A stretch of 64,000 nt of DNA from Diadophis punctatus similis (taxonomy: Eukaryota; Chordata; Lepidosauria; Squamata; Dipsadidae), in NCBI GenBank assembly GCA_023053685.1, contig JALIGW010000016.1, positions 14,732,973-14,796,972 on the forward strand, read 5' to 3'. A model generated the notes under the pieces. The model had not been told where the DNA came from. It saw only the letters and a program-made list of their open reading frames with translations, and made no database searches. Within the stretch, counting starts at the first letter, position 1. Each line of letters begins with the position of its first letter. Position numbers and translations under genes: made by a program. Positions 1 through 11,874 of the stretch are shown here, in pieces.

Positions 1-182
1 GGGCTGGAAAAACATTCTTTGGAGAGAGTAACAATGAAAAAGCCTGCAAGGTAAGAGCTGGGAAGATCTGTTAGCACCTAGTTAGGGCTGGAAAAAAGCT
101 ACATTCGAAGTATAAGACGCACCCAAATTTTCAGCCACTTTTAGGGAGGAAAAAGGTGCGTCTTATACTCCGAAAAATACAG
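1..182 (-). mobile_element. Truncated fold-back DNA element of the CCGTATTTTTCGG family
   Basis: Positions 100-182 contain GTATAAGACGCACC and end in CTCCGAAAAATACAGTAC, the terminal sequence seen inverted at 15447-15640. The first 95 bases match the internal part of that copy (TTACCTTGCAGGC and neighbours). The other end lies outside the window. Confidence 0.7.
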
Positions 183-416
183 TACTTCAGAAGTTCCATT
201 GGTAACACGTGTGGCTGTATACATTTGTCAATAAAAGGAAGCAAAATAAAACGAAGCAAAGCATGTTCACATGTAGAAGTTTGTTTGTTTGGGCTTGTTA
301 GCCTTTTAAATTTTCTGTCTTTTAATCACTTTGGGGTTGTTGTTGTTTTTGGTAGACCTTGCCTGGATGTTTGGTTTGTAAAAAGCCATTTTAATAAACC
401 TGACCGAGCCACATAC

Positions 417-3400
417 CTTACCAGGAAGCCCTTCACTTGCATATAGGTTAGCCAGGAGCCCAAATTCACAATCATTATGTAGGGAGCTGTATTTTTGGAG
501 CAGACAGCTGCCATCCTCCGGGTTGATCTTGGCTAGGTAACTTCCATTGGTTGCTGCCTTGTCTTCCTTTTCAGCTTGCACAATTGGGATAAACTAGATA
601 GAAACAGACAAACATCTTCCAATAGATCAGCACGGTCTACCATCATTTCACAATTATTAAAACAAGCAGCACGTTTTGTTTACAGCTTATTCCGTTGCAG
701 AAAGTCAGCTACGTGGTTTGAAAATCATAGCTTGTTACCCTTCACAGTATGAACCTACCCAATGATCAGGGGCGGGTTCCTAATTTTTTTACTACCACTC
801 TGTGGGTGTGGCTTATTTTGTGGGTGTGGCTTGCCAGCCATGTGACTGGGTGGGCGTGGCTTCTCAGACTGCTGAAGGGAAGGGAACTGAGATAGGTCCT
901 GCCGTCTATTCCCCCTCCCCTCAGCAGCTCGAGAAGCCTCGAACGTGCGAAAATGCCTGGGATCATCACCGCGCGTTTGTGGCTTCTCGGACTGCTGAAG
1001 GGAGGGGAATGGAGATAGCTCCTGCCGCCCGTTCTTTCAGTGTCTCATGCGCTCCCTCAGCCATCCTCCCCTGCTTGGACTCACTGTGGGGTAGGAAGGC
1101 AGCACATGCGCAGTGCCGGAAGCTCGGCTTCTGGGCATGCGCAAAAGTAAATTAAAAAAAAAAATTAAAAAAAATTTTTTAATGGCGGCGCCCAGGCACC
1201 AGCAACCGACCGCACCGGTACTGTGATGTCACCAGCAGGCTGCTACCGGTGCTATAGAGTGGACCGCACCAGTAGGAGCCCACCACTGCCAATGATGGCT
1301 TATTCAGTAAATCCTTTCATATATACAATGGCTCAGAATGAGGTGGGTTAAGGCCTCATCTTAAACAGAAAGTCCAGAAAAAAAAACCCAATAACAACAG
1401 AGGTGTTGGAAGTCTACTAAAATAGAATAGATTTAAGCAAGATCCGAACCCGATTAAGTGAAGGCTCCCCAATTCCCCAAGTCGCAGTACCGGTACTGGT
1501 CTGCAGCCTGTTGGGAACTGGGCCGTGAAAATGGCAAGAAAGCGCATGAAGCTTCATTTGAGCATGTGCGGGATCTAGGTTGCACACGCGAAACCATCCC
1601 CTCCTTCCCGCTGCCGGATCTGTGGAGCCAGAAAAGTTGGGGACGACTGGATTAAGTAAACCAAGTTTTAAAGGGAATTTTATAGCCTAATGGTGCAAAA
1701 ATTGAGATTAGCTATGCTGCAGTGGTGGGTTCCTACCAGTGCGATCCACTCTATAGCACCGGTAGCGGCCCACTGGTGACGTCACAGTACCGGTGCGGTC
1801 GGTTGCCGGTGCCTGGGCGCCACCATTTTTTTAAAAAAAATTTTTTTTATTAAAATTTTTTTTTCTTCTGCGCATGCCCAGAAACCTGACAATTAAGTCT
1901 TTCCCCAATCCCTTCGCTTGAAAATAATAAGAAGCTCGCATTTGACACTTTTCCTTCGCTTTTGGCTAAAGCTTCCCAAAGTGGGCATTTTCTGAAAGCT
2001 TAACCTTTTATACTATTAATTTTATACAGTTTTATACTGTTATTCTTTAGACAAAAACATTGAGGACTGTTAAAAGATACTGTTCTTTTAACAGTCCTCA
2101 ATATTTTCGTCTAAGGAATCCATGACTGAAACCAAAAATGCTGTATGAGACTTGCTTGTCTTTTAACTATAGCATTTTCTGCATATAAAGGTTGCTGTGT
2201 TGCCATGGTGTAACACGCACTTTGTATGCAAAGCTTTTCGTGTAAGGTACAAAATAGCAAAAATAGTAGTAACTATTAGTAGTAACTATTAGTAGTAACG
2301 ATAAGGGCGGCAAAATGTTCGCATTTTTCCGCTCTTATTGCGTCCGCTGACTCCCGCCCAGCCGCCCTGTTTAGGGTGACCCGCACCCTTCTTGCTAAGG
2401 AGGAAGGCGGAGATCCCTTGCAGGGTAGAGCTGAGGAATTTTCTCGGTTTCTGGCGGATAAAGTCATTCAGATTCGGACAGACCTGGACTCCGATTGGGC
2501 AGTACAGGCCGAGATGACTGGGGCAAGTCTTAGTCCGGTTATATGGGATAGGTTTGAACCGGTGACTCCTGAGGATGTGGACAAGGCCATAGGAGCTATG
2601 AGCTCAGCCACTTGTTTATTGGACCCGTGTCCTTCCTGGTTGGTTTCGGCCACCAGGGAGGTTTCACGCGGCTGGCTCCAGGCGTTGGTCAACGCTTCTT
2701 TGAGAGAGGGGTCCGTCCCGCAGCCCTTAAAAGCTGCGGTGGTGAGGCCCCTCCTCAAGAAGCCTTCCCTGGACCCAGCGGATTTAAAGAACTTCCGTCC
2801 AGTCTCCAACCTTCCCTTCGCGGGGAAGGTTGTTGAGAAAGTGGTGGCACTCCAGCTCCTACGACTGTTGGATGACACTGATTTTCTGGATCCCTTTCAA
2901 TCTGGCTTCAGGCGCGGTTACAGTACGGAAACGGCTTTGGTCACCCTGATGGATGATCTCTGGCGAGCCCGGGATGGGGGTTACTCCTCTATCCTGGTGC
3001 TACTTGACCTCTCAGCGGCCTTCGATACCATTGACCATGGTATCCTTCTGCGTCGTCTCGGAGAGGTGGGGGTGGGCGGCACTGTTTTGCAGTGGTTCTC
3101 CTCCTTCCTCTCTGACAGGACGCAGTCGGTGTTGACAGGGGGGCAGAGGTCGAGCCCTAGGCCCCTACTATGTGGGGTGCCACAGGGCTCGGTCCTCTCG
3201 CCCATCCTGTTTAATATCTACATGAAGCCGCTGGGTGAGATCATCCGACGACACGGGGTGAGGTATCAGCAATATGCTGATGATACCCAGTTGTACATCT
3301 CCACCCCGTCTCAATTTGGGGAAGCCGTAGACGTAATGGACCGCTGCCTGGCCGATGTTAGGGTCTGGATGGGGAAGAACCGGCTAAAGCTTAACCCTGA

Positions 3401-6400
3401 CAAGACTGAGTGGCTGTGGATATTGCCTCCTAAGGACTCGACCAACTGTCCCTCCTTGATTCTTGGGGGGGAGAAATTAGCCCCCTCAGAACGGGTCCGC
3501 AATTTGGGTGTCCTCCTAGATCCACAGCTAAAATTGGAACAACATCTTTCAGCTGTGGCTAGGGGGACCTTTGCACAAGTACGTCTTGTGCACCAATTGC
3601 GACCCTACTTGGAGAAGGAGGAACTTCTTACAGTCGCTCATGCCCTTATCACCTCACGGCTGGATTACTGCAATGCGCTCTACATGGGGCTACCCTTGAA
3701 GAGTGTCCGGCGACTGCAATTGGTGCAAAATGCAGCTGCGCGAGCTGTGGTGGGTGTACCTAGATGCACCCACGTAACACCTATCCTCCGCCAGCTGCAT
3801 TGGTTGCCCATTAGTCTCCGGATCCAATTTAAGGTGTTGGTCGTTACCTTTAAAGCCCTACATGGCTCAGGGCCAGGTTATCTTCGGGACCGCATCCTGC
3901 CGCATACCTCCCTACGACCGGTTAGAGCCCACAGAGTCGGCCTCCTCCAGGTCCCGTCGACCAAACAATGTCGGCTAGCGGGACCTAGGGGGAGGGCCTT
4001 CTCTGTGGGAGCCCCCTCCCTTTGGAACCAGCTCCCTCCAGAGATCAGGACCATCCCCACCCTACTGGCCTTCCGTAAAGCAATAAAAACTTGGCTCTTC
4101 CGGCAGGCAGGGTATGAATGAAAGTTTGTTTTTTAATGGATAGTATTTTAATATGGCTCCTTTTAAAAATTGTTTTTTATGTGTTTCTATATCTGCTGTG
4201 AGCCGCCCAGAGTCCCCCGGGAGTTGGGCGGCATAGAAATTTTAATAAATAAATAAAATAAATAAAATAACATCTCTCTGAAATAACTAATATATGACCG
4301 GCAAGCCACGCCCACCCAGTCACATGGCTGGCAAGCCACGCCCACAGAGCGGTAGTAAAAAAATAGGAACCCGCCCCTGCTATGCTGGCTAGGGAATTCT
4401 GGAAGTTGAAGTCTTCACGTTGCTGAGGTTGGACAGTATACACTCCAAGTATACACTGAGGCTAATATTTTCTTATCCATTGTCTTACCTCCGCATTGCT
4501 TCCAACTACCCTGGAGGAAACCGCTCCAGCACCAAGAAAAAATGCTCCAGGTAACTGTATTTTTTTCGCTATTATGTTCAGGTCATAAACCTAAATAAGA
4601 AAAGAACGGTTAAATTTGCTCATCTGCATGTTGTCCAGAGGGCAGCGCTTCTTAAAGCGTTCCTAGAGTTACATTTAAAGACTCCTGGGAGAGGGTCTTT
4701 CCCCGAGAGACCCTCTCTCAGGAGTCTTTAAATGTAAACTTTAAAAATTTTAAATCGCCATCCTATGTTGAAAAAGAATACAATATTAAAATCTCATCCA
4801 ACGATCACGAGAAGTGGCAGCGAATGCATCAATTTTAATTTTTAATACGATAAATATAAACATAAGAGCCGAGGTGGCGCAGCGGTTAGAGTGCAGTACT
4901 GCAGGCCACTTTAGCTGACTGTGATCCGCAGGTCAGCTGTTCAAATCTCACCGGCTCAAGGTTGACTCAGTCTTCCATCCTTCCGAGGTAGGTAAAATGA
5001 GGACTCAGATTGTTGGGGGCAATATAAATATACATTGCTTACTGGTGTAAACCGCTTAGAGAGTGCTTGCACTGTGAGGCGGTATATAAATCTCACTAAT
5101 AAATAACCCATACAAACAAAAGCTTTTTTGGAGTCCTCCATAATTTTTAAAAGCAGGGAAGAGATCCGAGATTTATGTTTTTGCCAAAAACCAATACTGA
5201 CTTCTGGTTTCCAGCAAAAGAAAAAAAAACACCTTATAGAAAATAATGGGTTTGCTTAATAACCGCAGTGTTCAGTTTATGACCGCCAAAAAAAGGCTGT
5301 AAAATCAATCAAGCTTACATGGTGACTCACTTTATAACCATCATGACTTACGGCTGAAATTGCAAACTCAGTTATGGTTGTAAACCGAGGATTACAAGAT
5401 CAAGAGCTGTGGTGGCACAGTGGTTAGAATGCAGTACTAGTAGCAGGCTACTTCTGCTGACTGCCGGCTGCCACGAGTTCAATCCTGACCGGCTCAAGGT
5501 TGACTCAGCCTTCCATCTTTCTGAGGTCGGTAAAATGAGGACCCAGATTGTTGGGGGCAATAGGCTGACGGATTAGAGAAGGCTGGAAAGCACTGTGAAG
5601 CGGTATATAAGTCTAAGAGCTATTGCTATTACCTGTAGCGTGATTTCAAATAATGCAACCATTTTGTGGGATTCATTAACTAGTACTGCATGTTTAAATT
5701 GCGGAATTAGGATCAGAATCAAATCTCTTTGAAAGGATTAAAAAAAGGTAACCAATTAACACATGTGCAAAACGTTAGAATGGACTAATCTGACTTGACA
5801 AGGATCGCTGCGATATTAGCAAAAATGATTTGATTCCACTCCAACCTCCCAAAAATGGGAATTGTTGTTTCTGATCAAAATGGGAGGTTATTGGACGAAA
5901 GACTACCTTCTGCGTATGGCTGCAAGTATATTACATTTTATTTACCTTGTCTTTCTGTACAAGCGGTAAAAGATATGGAACGCCTCCCACATCTGCAATT
6001 CTAGGCTTGCCACAAATTCCTGTAAAAAGGAGAAAAAAAATGAGCAAATTCATTTTTTCCCCAGATTTTGTTTTACTAACCCAAAACAATATAAAAGCAA
6101 TTGTGGTTTAGTAGACTCCAAACCCAATTATTGTGGGTTGTAGGAGCCGAGGTGGCACAGTGGTTAAAAGCAGCACTGCAACCTTCAGCTGATTGCTAGT
6201 TCAGCAGTTCAGCTGTTCAAATCTCACCAGGCTCAAGGTTGACTCAGCCTTCCATCCTTCCGAGGTGGGTAAAATGAGGACCCAGATTGTTGGGGGCAAT
6301 ATGCTGAACTCTGAAAACTGCTTAGAGAGGGCTGTAAAGCACTGTGAAGCGGTATATAAGTCTAAGTGCTAAGTGCTAAGTATTATGAACCAGGCAATAG

Positions 6401-7615
6401 TGGCTTGTATAACCAACCATAGCTAAAGCAAACCATCACTTAGCATAGCATCCTTCCGACCTATACAAGATCACAGCAAGGAATGATCAGCAACCCTGTG
6501 ACATAATGGCAAAGGTGGGGGTGTCCTGTGAAATTTGAAGTCCTCCAAAAGTAGGAAAAAATAGGATTAAAAACAAAAAAGAGCATTCAGTATTTTTAAG
6601 GTATGCGACAAAGGCTTTTAGCCTGGATAATCCAATCTTGAAACGGCTTAAGAAAATCTACTCCATTCTTTAAAGAAAATCTATTCCGCCAAAAATAATC
6701 CTGGCAATTTTGCGCCCGTTCCAGCTGGTGGCCCACATGTTACCAAGGTATTGCCGATATTTTGTCACAGGTACCATGTGTGTGTTACCTTTAACAGGAA
6801 AACGGAAGGGTTCTTGACTCATGTCAGGACAATCCACCACGGATACCTGGACATCTGCAAAATTTTCTTGAAGTCCATTCTGTAGAACTGGAAGGAAAAA
6901 AGATCATTTTAAAGAAAATAGAAAAATGGAATATGGTAAAGCTGGCCACGCTGAAGTCAGGGTGAAGCCCTTCAGTTGAGTATTAATGCTTCCTGGGTTT
7001 TTTGGGATACTGTTTTCTTAGATTGAAGCTCATTGTGTATGTATGCCCTAGCCCAGGGGTGGCCAAACTATGGTTCTTTGAGGACCTGTGGACTTCACTG
7101 CTCCACCATGACTCCTTCAGTGCTATGGTTGTAAGTGCGGGCTAGTTGCCAAACACTCAAATTTTGATTATGTCACCGCAACAACCATAACTTGGCTGGC
7201 CAATGTTAACTATCATTCACTCAGCATCAGTTGCTGAACAAATGGTTAAGCAAAGGCTACCTCTAACTATATTTTACTGAAATAGCTACAGCGAGAGACT
7301 CTCTGTGTGTTGATGGGAGTGTTCTTGAAATATCACTTTTCCCAGAGATTAAGGAGTGTTTCTGCCTTTGTTTCTATAATGACTTCCAAGTGTTCCCTTC
7401 AAGGACATCTCTACATGTTCATATTTTGGGGGAAGCAAGCTTGCCTCCCTTTCAAACAAATATACCCGCTGCACTATATCGGGCCCTATATCCTGCTTTT
7501 CTAACTGCTGCTGTTATACGGATTCTCCTCTAACACAAAAGAACCATGCTTGCTTACCATCAGCCACTTCCTCCAGAGTAGGTATGTGAAAATCAAATTT
7601 CTCCACTCTAGCCAT
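417..7615 (-). CDS. C11orf54: C11orf54 (PTD012 family, DUF1907 ester hydrolase), N-terminal 170 codons
   Basis: Zinc-dependent ester hydrolase of the DUF1907 family. Five coding exons read on the minus strand: 7615-7558 (ATG at 7615-7613), 6887-6789, 6019-5946, 4590-4489 and 593-417. All have GT/AG borders, phases are compatible, and they total 510 nt. The translation follows the human protein closely. It opens MARVEKFDFHIPTLEEVAD; the second exon has NFADVQVSVVDCPD; the third GICGKPRIADVGGVPYLLPL; the fourth VYDLNIIAKKIQLPGAF; the fifth NGSYLAKINPEDGSCLLQKY and ASEGLPGK. The 34-residue fourth exon has the same length as the human segment as I remember it. The zinc-binding histidine region and C-terminus (about 145 residues) lie beyond the left edge. 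A non-coding first exon probably uses a GTAAGT donor at 9389 or 9481. Intron 4 holds a MITE and a CR1. Confidence 0.95.
767..1288. mobile_element. hAT-type MITE with 8-bp TSD
   Basis: Starts CAGGGGCGGGTTCC and ends GGAGCCCACCACTG. It is flanked by the direct duplication CCAATGAT (759-766 and 1289-1296). An 8-bp TSD with CAGNGG termini is diagnostic of the hAT superfamily. There is no transposase. Internal GGGCGTGGC-type repeats are shared with other copies. Confidence 0.8.
2047..2114. repeat. Near-perfect hairpin, ~30-bp arms
   Basis: TTAGACAAAAACATTGAGGA... pairs with ...TCCTCAATATTTTCGTCTAA around an 8-nt loop (ATACTGTT). The arms differ at only two positions. It lies in C11orf54 intron 4. 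It could be a small MITE relic or a pre-miRNA-like fold; no mature product can be inferred from sequence alone. Confidence 0.6.
2300..4262 (+). mobile_element. CR1 LINE, 5'-truncated, with intact reverse transcriptase
   Basis: An open frame of about 590 codons (2349-4121) has no stop or frameshift. It lacks the N-terminal endonuclease, as is usual for 5'-truncated CR1 copies. RT motifs in order are FRPVSNLPFAGKVVEK, LLDLSAAFDTIDH, GVPQGSVLSPILFNIYM, QQYADDTQLYI (catalytic YADD), LNPDKTEWL and the C-terminal SLWNQLPPEIR. The 3' end has the CR1 hairpin CCGCCCAGAGTCCCCCGGGA (4203-4222) and an AAATA tail (4245-4271). The open frame suggests a fairly recent insertion. Confidence 0.93.
4669..4737. 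repeat. Near-perfect hairpin, 30-bp arms
   Basis: Arms 4669-4698 and 4708-4737 are complementary at 29 of 30 positions, the exception being a G·T pair, with a 9-nt loop. It lies in C11orf54 intron 3, just upstream of exon 4 in the gene's direction. The flanks TTAC/GTAA could be MITE termini. Confidence 0.6.
4868..5105 (+). mobile_element. tRNA-derived SINE
   Basis: The head GAGCCGAGGTGGCGCAGCGG supplies an A-box-like GTGGCGCAGCGGTTAG and a B-box-like GTTCAAATCTC. The body is TTGTTGGGGGCAATATAAAT and the tail CGGTATATAAATCTCACTAA with TAAA repeats. Nine copies of this family are in the window. Confidence 0.88.
5402..5632 (+). mobile_element. tRNA-derived SINE
   Basis: Same family as 4868-5105 with a diverged head (AGCTGTGGTGGCACAGTGG), GTTCAATCCTGACC as B box, and the 3' end GCGGTATATAAGTCTAAGAG. 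Confidence 0.85.
6143..6385 (+). mobile_element. tRNA-derived SINE
   Basis: Head GAGCCGAGGTGGCACAGTGG, B box GTTCAAATCTCACC, 3' end GCGGTATATAAGTCTAAGTG followed by a short CTAAGTG repeat. Lies in C11orf54 intron 2. Confidence 0.86.
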
Positions 7616-9380
7616 GTTTTATTCCTGGCAGCCAACCAAGCAGGTCGGCTCCTAAGAGGTCAAAGTACATCAAGAACAAGTTACAGGTCTGTTAATGAAC
7701 ATACTGGTTTTACAATTCAACCCAAGCTTTTAACAGTACAGATGTTCACGGTTATTTCTGAGTGTTACATGTTAAAAAAGAATCATGGACCTATTGTGTC
7801 CTGCTGTCTGCTTCACTGTTTCAGTCTTTTCTTCCATAGTTAATGTTGGTGCCCACATCGGCTCTTTTTGATTATACAGAGGGGGAAAAAACCAGATGAT
7901 TCAACAAGGAATATTGTTGATGAATCAGCACCCACAGTATCTCAACTACTTTGGACAGGGGGCGGGGAATGTTGTTTTAGGCATACAGTAAATAAGCCAG
8001 TAATTTCATTTTAAAGGAATAAACCTAATTGAATATTTTTCTACAGTCAATGTAAGTAAATTGAACATAGTACAGGGCTGCAATACTGTTCTTACTTTAA
8101 GCCTGGATTCGCAGAAGGTGGTTTGTTTGGACATAGTTAGCCTTTATTATTTTGTAAACTGCAATTTATGGTTTAGTGCAATGTATGAACCATGCAAGTT
8201 TACTCAATAAACCACAGTTAGCCATTCACACATAGTATGTATCACTTAGAAACTTCTCAACTGTTGACAGTTTTACAGACATTTGAAAAGATTTGAAAAG
8301 TTTATTTGCTGGTTGCCTCAAATCAAACTTTAACAAAAAGGGAAGTAAGATTTTTTTCCTCTTCACCAGCTGACATTATTTGGAAGTGAACTCCAATTAA
8401 CTACTGCCTAGGAACAAGATGATTTGAAATGTATTAAGTTCTATAGAAAAAAAAGGTCAAGAGAATTTATTTCCCAAGAAGGAATTAATTATAATAGGTG
8501 AAACCACTAATCATGCAAATTGTCCATTATCAGGCCTACATATTTCCCAAGGTTTTGAGAACAGTTTGTATACAAAATTACCTCATTTCTCTTAGTATGA
8601 ATTTATAAATTCCTCTTAAAGTTCAGTGATAAACTTATCACATTAAAAAGTATTTATCTTGCTAATTATTTTTCTAGCACTTCACAAATCAGTTATACTC
8701 TCTGCTTCCTAGAAACTCTCCCATGTATTATTTATACCACTCCAAATTGCCATCTCAAGTCTTTTATAGTTTTCAGTTAATATTTTTATTAGGAACATCT
8801 TATATCAATTAATTTAATTTAATTTAATAAATTAATTTAATCAAGCCATGTAACATTTCATAAAGCAGAAATTCTGAGAGGAGTAATAACAATGCAACCT
8901 ATTCAGAAGTGAGGTGTCAACAGTTGTGTCTGGGCTTGTTACAAAACTTAAAAAAGTTTTTCAAACTTTTAAGATGTGCGGACTTCAACTCCCAGAAGTC
9001 CCCATTTTGGGAAAACACTGCTCTAAAACACCCATTTTCTGCATTCACACCCTGGAACCCAAAGTACCGTAACTACCCCGGCTGAACCTGCACAAGTCGC
9101 CGACTGCACAAGCCTACAAACAAACCTTTATCTTAGCGTGTGAATCCCACACCGCCTATTTGTCACAGAGATTTCTCCAAAATAAAAAGCAGCCTCAAAG
9201 TTCTGCAAATTTCCCTGGAGTCCGATACAAGCTTTATTGCTCCTATATAGAAGCTCCATTAGCTACAATAGGGATTACTCCCGGGTAAACACACCTTGCA
9301 CTAAAAGTGCGTTTTTTTCAATTTCCAAATGTGTTAAATCCCATCAGGCACAGTCCACAGCCGCGGATTGAGCTGGGACC
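7616..9380. other. C11orf54 5'-UTR intron, no gene seen
   Basis: AT-rich, largely unique sequence between the C11orf54 start codon and the divergent promoter. I see no further exon. A short TTAATTTAATTTAA-rich tract at about 8800-8850 and a degraded MITE end near 8975 (CTTCAACTCCCAGAAGTC) are the only recognisable parts. Confidence 0.5.
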
Positions 9381-9389
9381 ACCACTTAC

Positions 9390-9724
9390 GGAAGGTATTA
9401 AATCGGAGCCTTAATTAGTGGCTTTAAACTAGTACTCTTCCCCGTGCAAAACGCGCCCGCGGTTGCCTTGGCTTTACTTACAGCGCTAGAAGGAACTCAA
9501 GCTCGTGCAGGGCGTTATCTTCCACCCGGAGCAATTTCTCAGGGGTTAGGTTCGCAAGCCACGCCCAGAGCGCCTTTTGACCGCTTTCAAAAGGGCGCGC
9601 CCGGTCTCACCCCATCCCCTCTTCCCGTTCTGCTGACGTCGATTTGCGAAGATTCGCGAGATCAGAAGTCAGGATATAAACGGCCCGCCGGGGCTTTCGC
9701 GGCCTTGGCGATAGGCGCGATGAG
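9390..9724. promoter_or_regulatory. Divergent C11orf54/TAF1D promoter
   Basis: GC-rich, CpG-containing block between two divergent genes. On the plus strand it ends in CGATGAG followed by GTGAGT (9725), which fits the donor of a non-coding first TAF1D exon. On the minus strand there are two GTAAGT donors reading outward (about 9389 and 9481), either of which could close a non-coding first exon of C11orf54. Visible sites are a CRE-like TGACGTCG near 9633 and TTCGCGAGAT near 9655, resembling the TCTCGCGAGA element typical of bidirectional housekeeping promoters. There is an AT-rich GATATAAA near 9673. Start sites are inferred, not seen. Confidence 0.7.
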
Positions 9725-10432
9725 GTGAGTAGTGGGCGATCCGTTGCCATCCGTCCGGTTTCCGATCTCGGTTCGGCGCGAATGGCTGATTTATTTATTC
9801 ATCAAGCCTCTATGCCGCCATTTCGAGAGAAAACCTGCACTCTATGGACGGCTGTTGCGCTTAATTCGCCCGTCGGGTTAGACCGTAATTTGGTTGGCTG
9901 GATGGTTTTGGGGTGATGCATGAGCTGAGCGATTATGCTTTCATCAAGCCGGCGGTTTAATTTTAATTTAATTTAATAGATTAAATAGCAGTACCTTGGT
10001 CCATATACCAAATGAATGACCCATTGGGATATATACCCATATCAAAACAACTTACCTGATGTGCGGCCAGAATCTGAAAATAACATTTAACACAGCACAG
10101 CAACATGGTTATCTGCATATGTGGATTGGGGTAGATTGTAGGGGGTGACACCAAAATATATTTTACGTATCTATATCTTAAATAATTGTATTTCATTCCA
10201 ATTTCATTGTAGACTTTTATTCCAATTTCATTTTAAATTGCTTTTATCAAATTTTTAGTAACAATTTGTTTCTAGAACTTTCCACTTTGATATGGCCCAA
10301 GGGCTAATCAATCAATACATCTAATGTAAATAAATATAATGTAAAGCCGGCGGTTTAGCGCAAGATGCGTGATGTTGTTTTTTAATTTTTATACTTATTT
10401 TAATTATTATCGTTTTTATAAATTGCTCCTTT

Positions 10433-10505
10433 CTTACATTGTACGCCGCCCAGAGTCCCGCGGGAGTTGGGTGGCCTATAAAAACGATAAAGAAATAAAA
10501 AATCC
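10433..10505 (+). mobile_element. CR1 3'-end fragment
   Basis: CGCCGCCCAGAGTCCCGCGG followed by GAGTTGGGTGGCCTATAAAA and an A-rich tail: the conserved 3' end of the CR1 at 4200-4262. Confidence 0.75.
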
Positions 10506-10796
10506 CTAATTCCAATTTTAAGATAATCCTGATTCATTTTGCCCGCCCCTGCCATATAAGGGGGGGGGGGTTTTCTAGCTTTTGCACAGGGAAGGAATCA
10601 ATCGGAATTGGACAAGTGATCTCCCCGGATTCTCATCCGTAATTGACAAAATTATTTAGATTTTTACTCCAATTTTTTTTATTAAAATAAATTGGATAAA
10701 AATAAAAAAAAACAATTCGATTTAAATAAAAAAATCTATTTTTAATTGATTTTTATCCACCCTGCGTCTGAGCAAGTTGGTTAGGGGCCCCCAATA

Positions 10797-11157
10797 TACA
10801 GGTAGTTCTCAACGGCCACAATTGAGGCCAAAAAATGAGTTTTTCCCTATATTATGACCTTCCACAGTTGTGTTAAGTGAATCACTGCAGTTGATAAGTT
10901 AGTAACAAGGTTATTAAGTGAATCTGGCTTCCCCATTGATTTTGCTTGTCAGAAAAGATGAACGCATGACCTTGGGCCATAGCGCACTGGTCATAAGTAT
11001 AAACCAGGTGGCAAGCATCTGAATTTTGATTATGCGATCCTGGGGCTGCTACAAAGGTGGTAAGAGTGAAAATTGGCCATAAGTCACTTTTTTTCCAGTG
11101 CGGTTGTAACTTTGAACGGTCACTAAATGAAATGTTGTACGTCAAGGACTACCTGTA
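10797..11157. mobile_element. Interspersed repeat of the ACAGGTAGT..ACTACCTGT type
   Basis: Begins TACAGGTAGTTCTCAACGGC and ends CAAGGACTACCTGTATG, with TTAAGTGAATCACTGCAGTT inside. Inverted CAGGTAGT ends suggest a non-autonomous DNA transposon. Relatives occur at 23740-23930, 32815-33488, 40225-40850, 46985-47375, 52340-52503 and 62393-62750. Confidence 0.6.
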
Positions 11158-11688
11158 TGTCCTCCAGAGTGGTTTCATTTCTTGGTGAATAGGGTTGTTT
11201 AAGGAAGGGGGAGAGAAGGGTGGATGTTCTCAAGGTTCTCAAACCAAAAAACAAGTGCACTTGCCATGCCTTGGCTTCCAGAAAACTCTATTGTTGTTAT
11301 TAAACCCTTGTTAAGGGAGTCAAGTCTTCTAACTTGTGGATTCACATATTCAGTCTTTGAGATGTCTCTATAAATTCTGGCACGTGCTTCGGATCATAAG
11401 GGGGTAGCAGTTATTTTGGATTTTTTGTTGCTTGTCGACAAAACCTGGGGTGGTCTTTTTAAAGAAAGGAGCTGCAAATACTGAATACTGCCTGTAAAGC
11501 TATACCTTTTGGCTCTTGTTTCTGATGAATGCTAATGGTTTTCTATTAATTGCAATGCTTCTGCTGTTCATTGATTTTAACTGAAGATTTTGTAGATTAC
11601 TGGGTGGGGGGAAATCCAGTAAGCTTATTAAAAACACTTCGGTGAATCAGATCTGTAGAGAAATCTCTTTTTGCTATGAAGTGTTAAG

Positions 11689-11698
<10 letters not shown>

Positions 11699-11757
<59 letters not shown>
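11699..11757. repeat. (CA)n / (TA)n microsatellite
   Basis: About 45 bases of uninterrupted AC followed by AT dinucleotides, in TAF1D intron 1 about 100 bp before exon 2. Confidence 0.97.
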
Positions 11758-11874
11758 ATTTTTTTTTATTTCTTGAATTGGGTTTGCTTGGGTTTTCATG
11801 GCTTATAGACTGCTTTTGGTATTTCAGCCTTGAATCTGTAAAACTAATTTATCTTTTCAAGGTCCAAAACAAAT

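Larger units (their letters stand above)
1720..4379. mobile_element. hAT-type MITE interrupted by a CR1 LINE
   Basis: Starts CAGTGGTGGGTTCC and ends GGAACCCGCCCCTG, flanked by CTATGCTG at 1712-1719 and 4380-4387. The internal ends are an inverted relative of the element at 767-1288. The MITE body is only about 0.7 kb; the remainder is the CR1 at about 2300-4262. Both lie in C11orf54 intron 4. Confidence 0.8.

Noticed and set aside
4868..4960. tRNA-like A and B boxes
   Set aside because: Part of a multi-copy SINE with a conserved non-tRNA body and tail; cannot form a complete cloverleaf.
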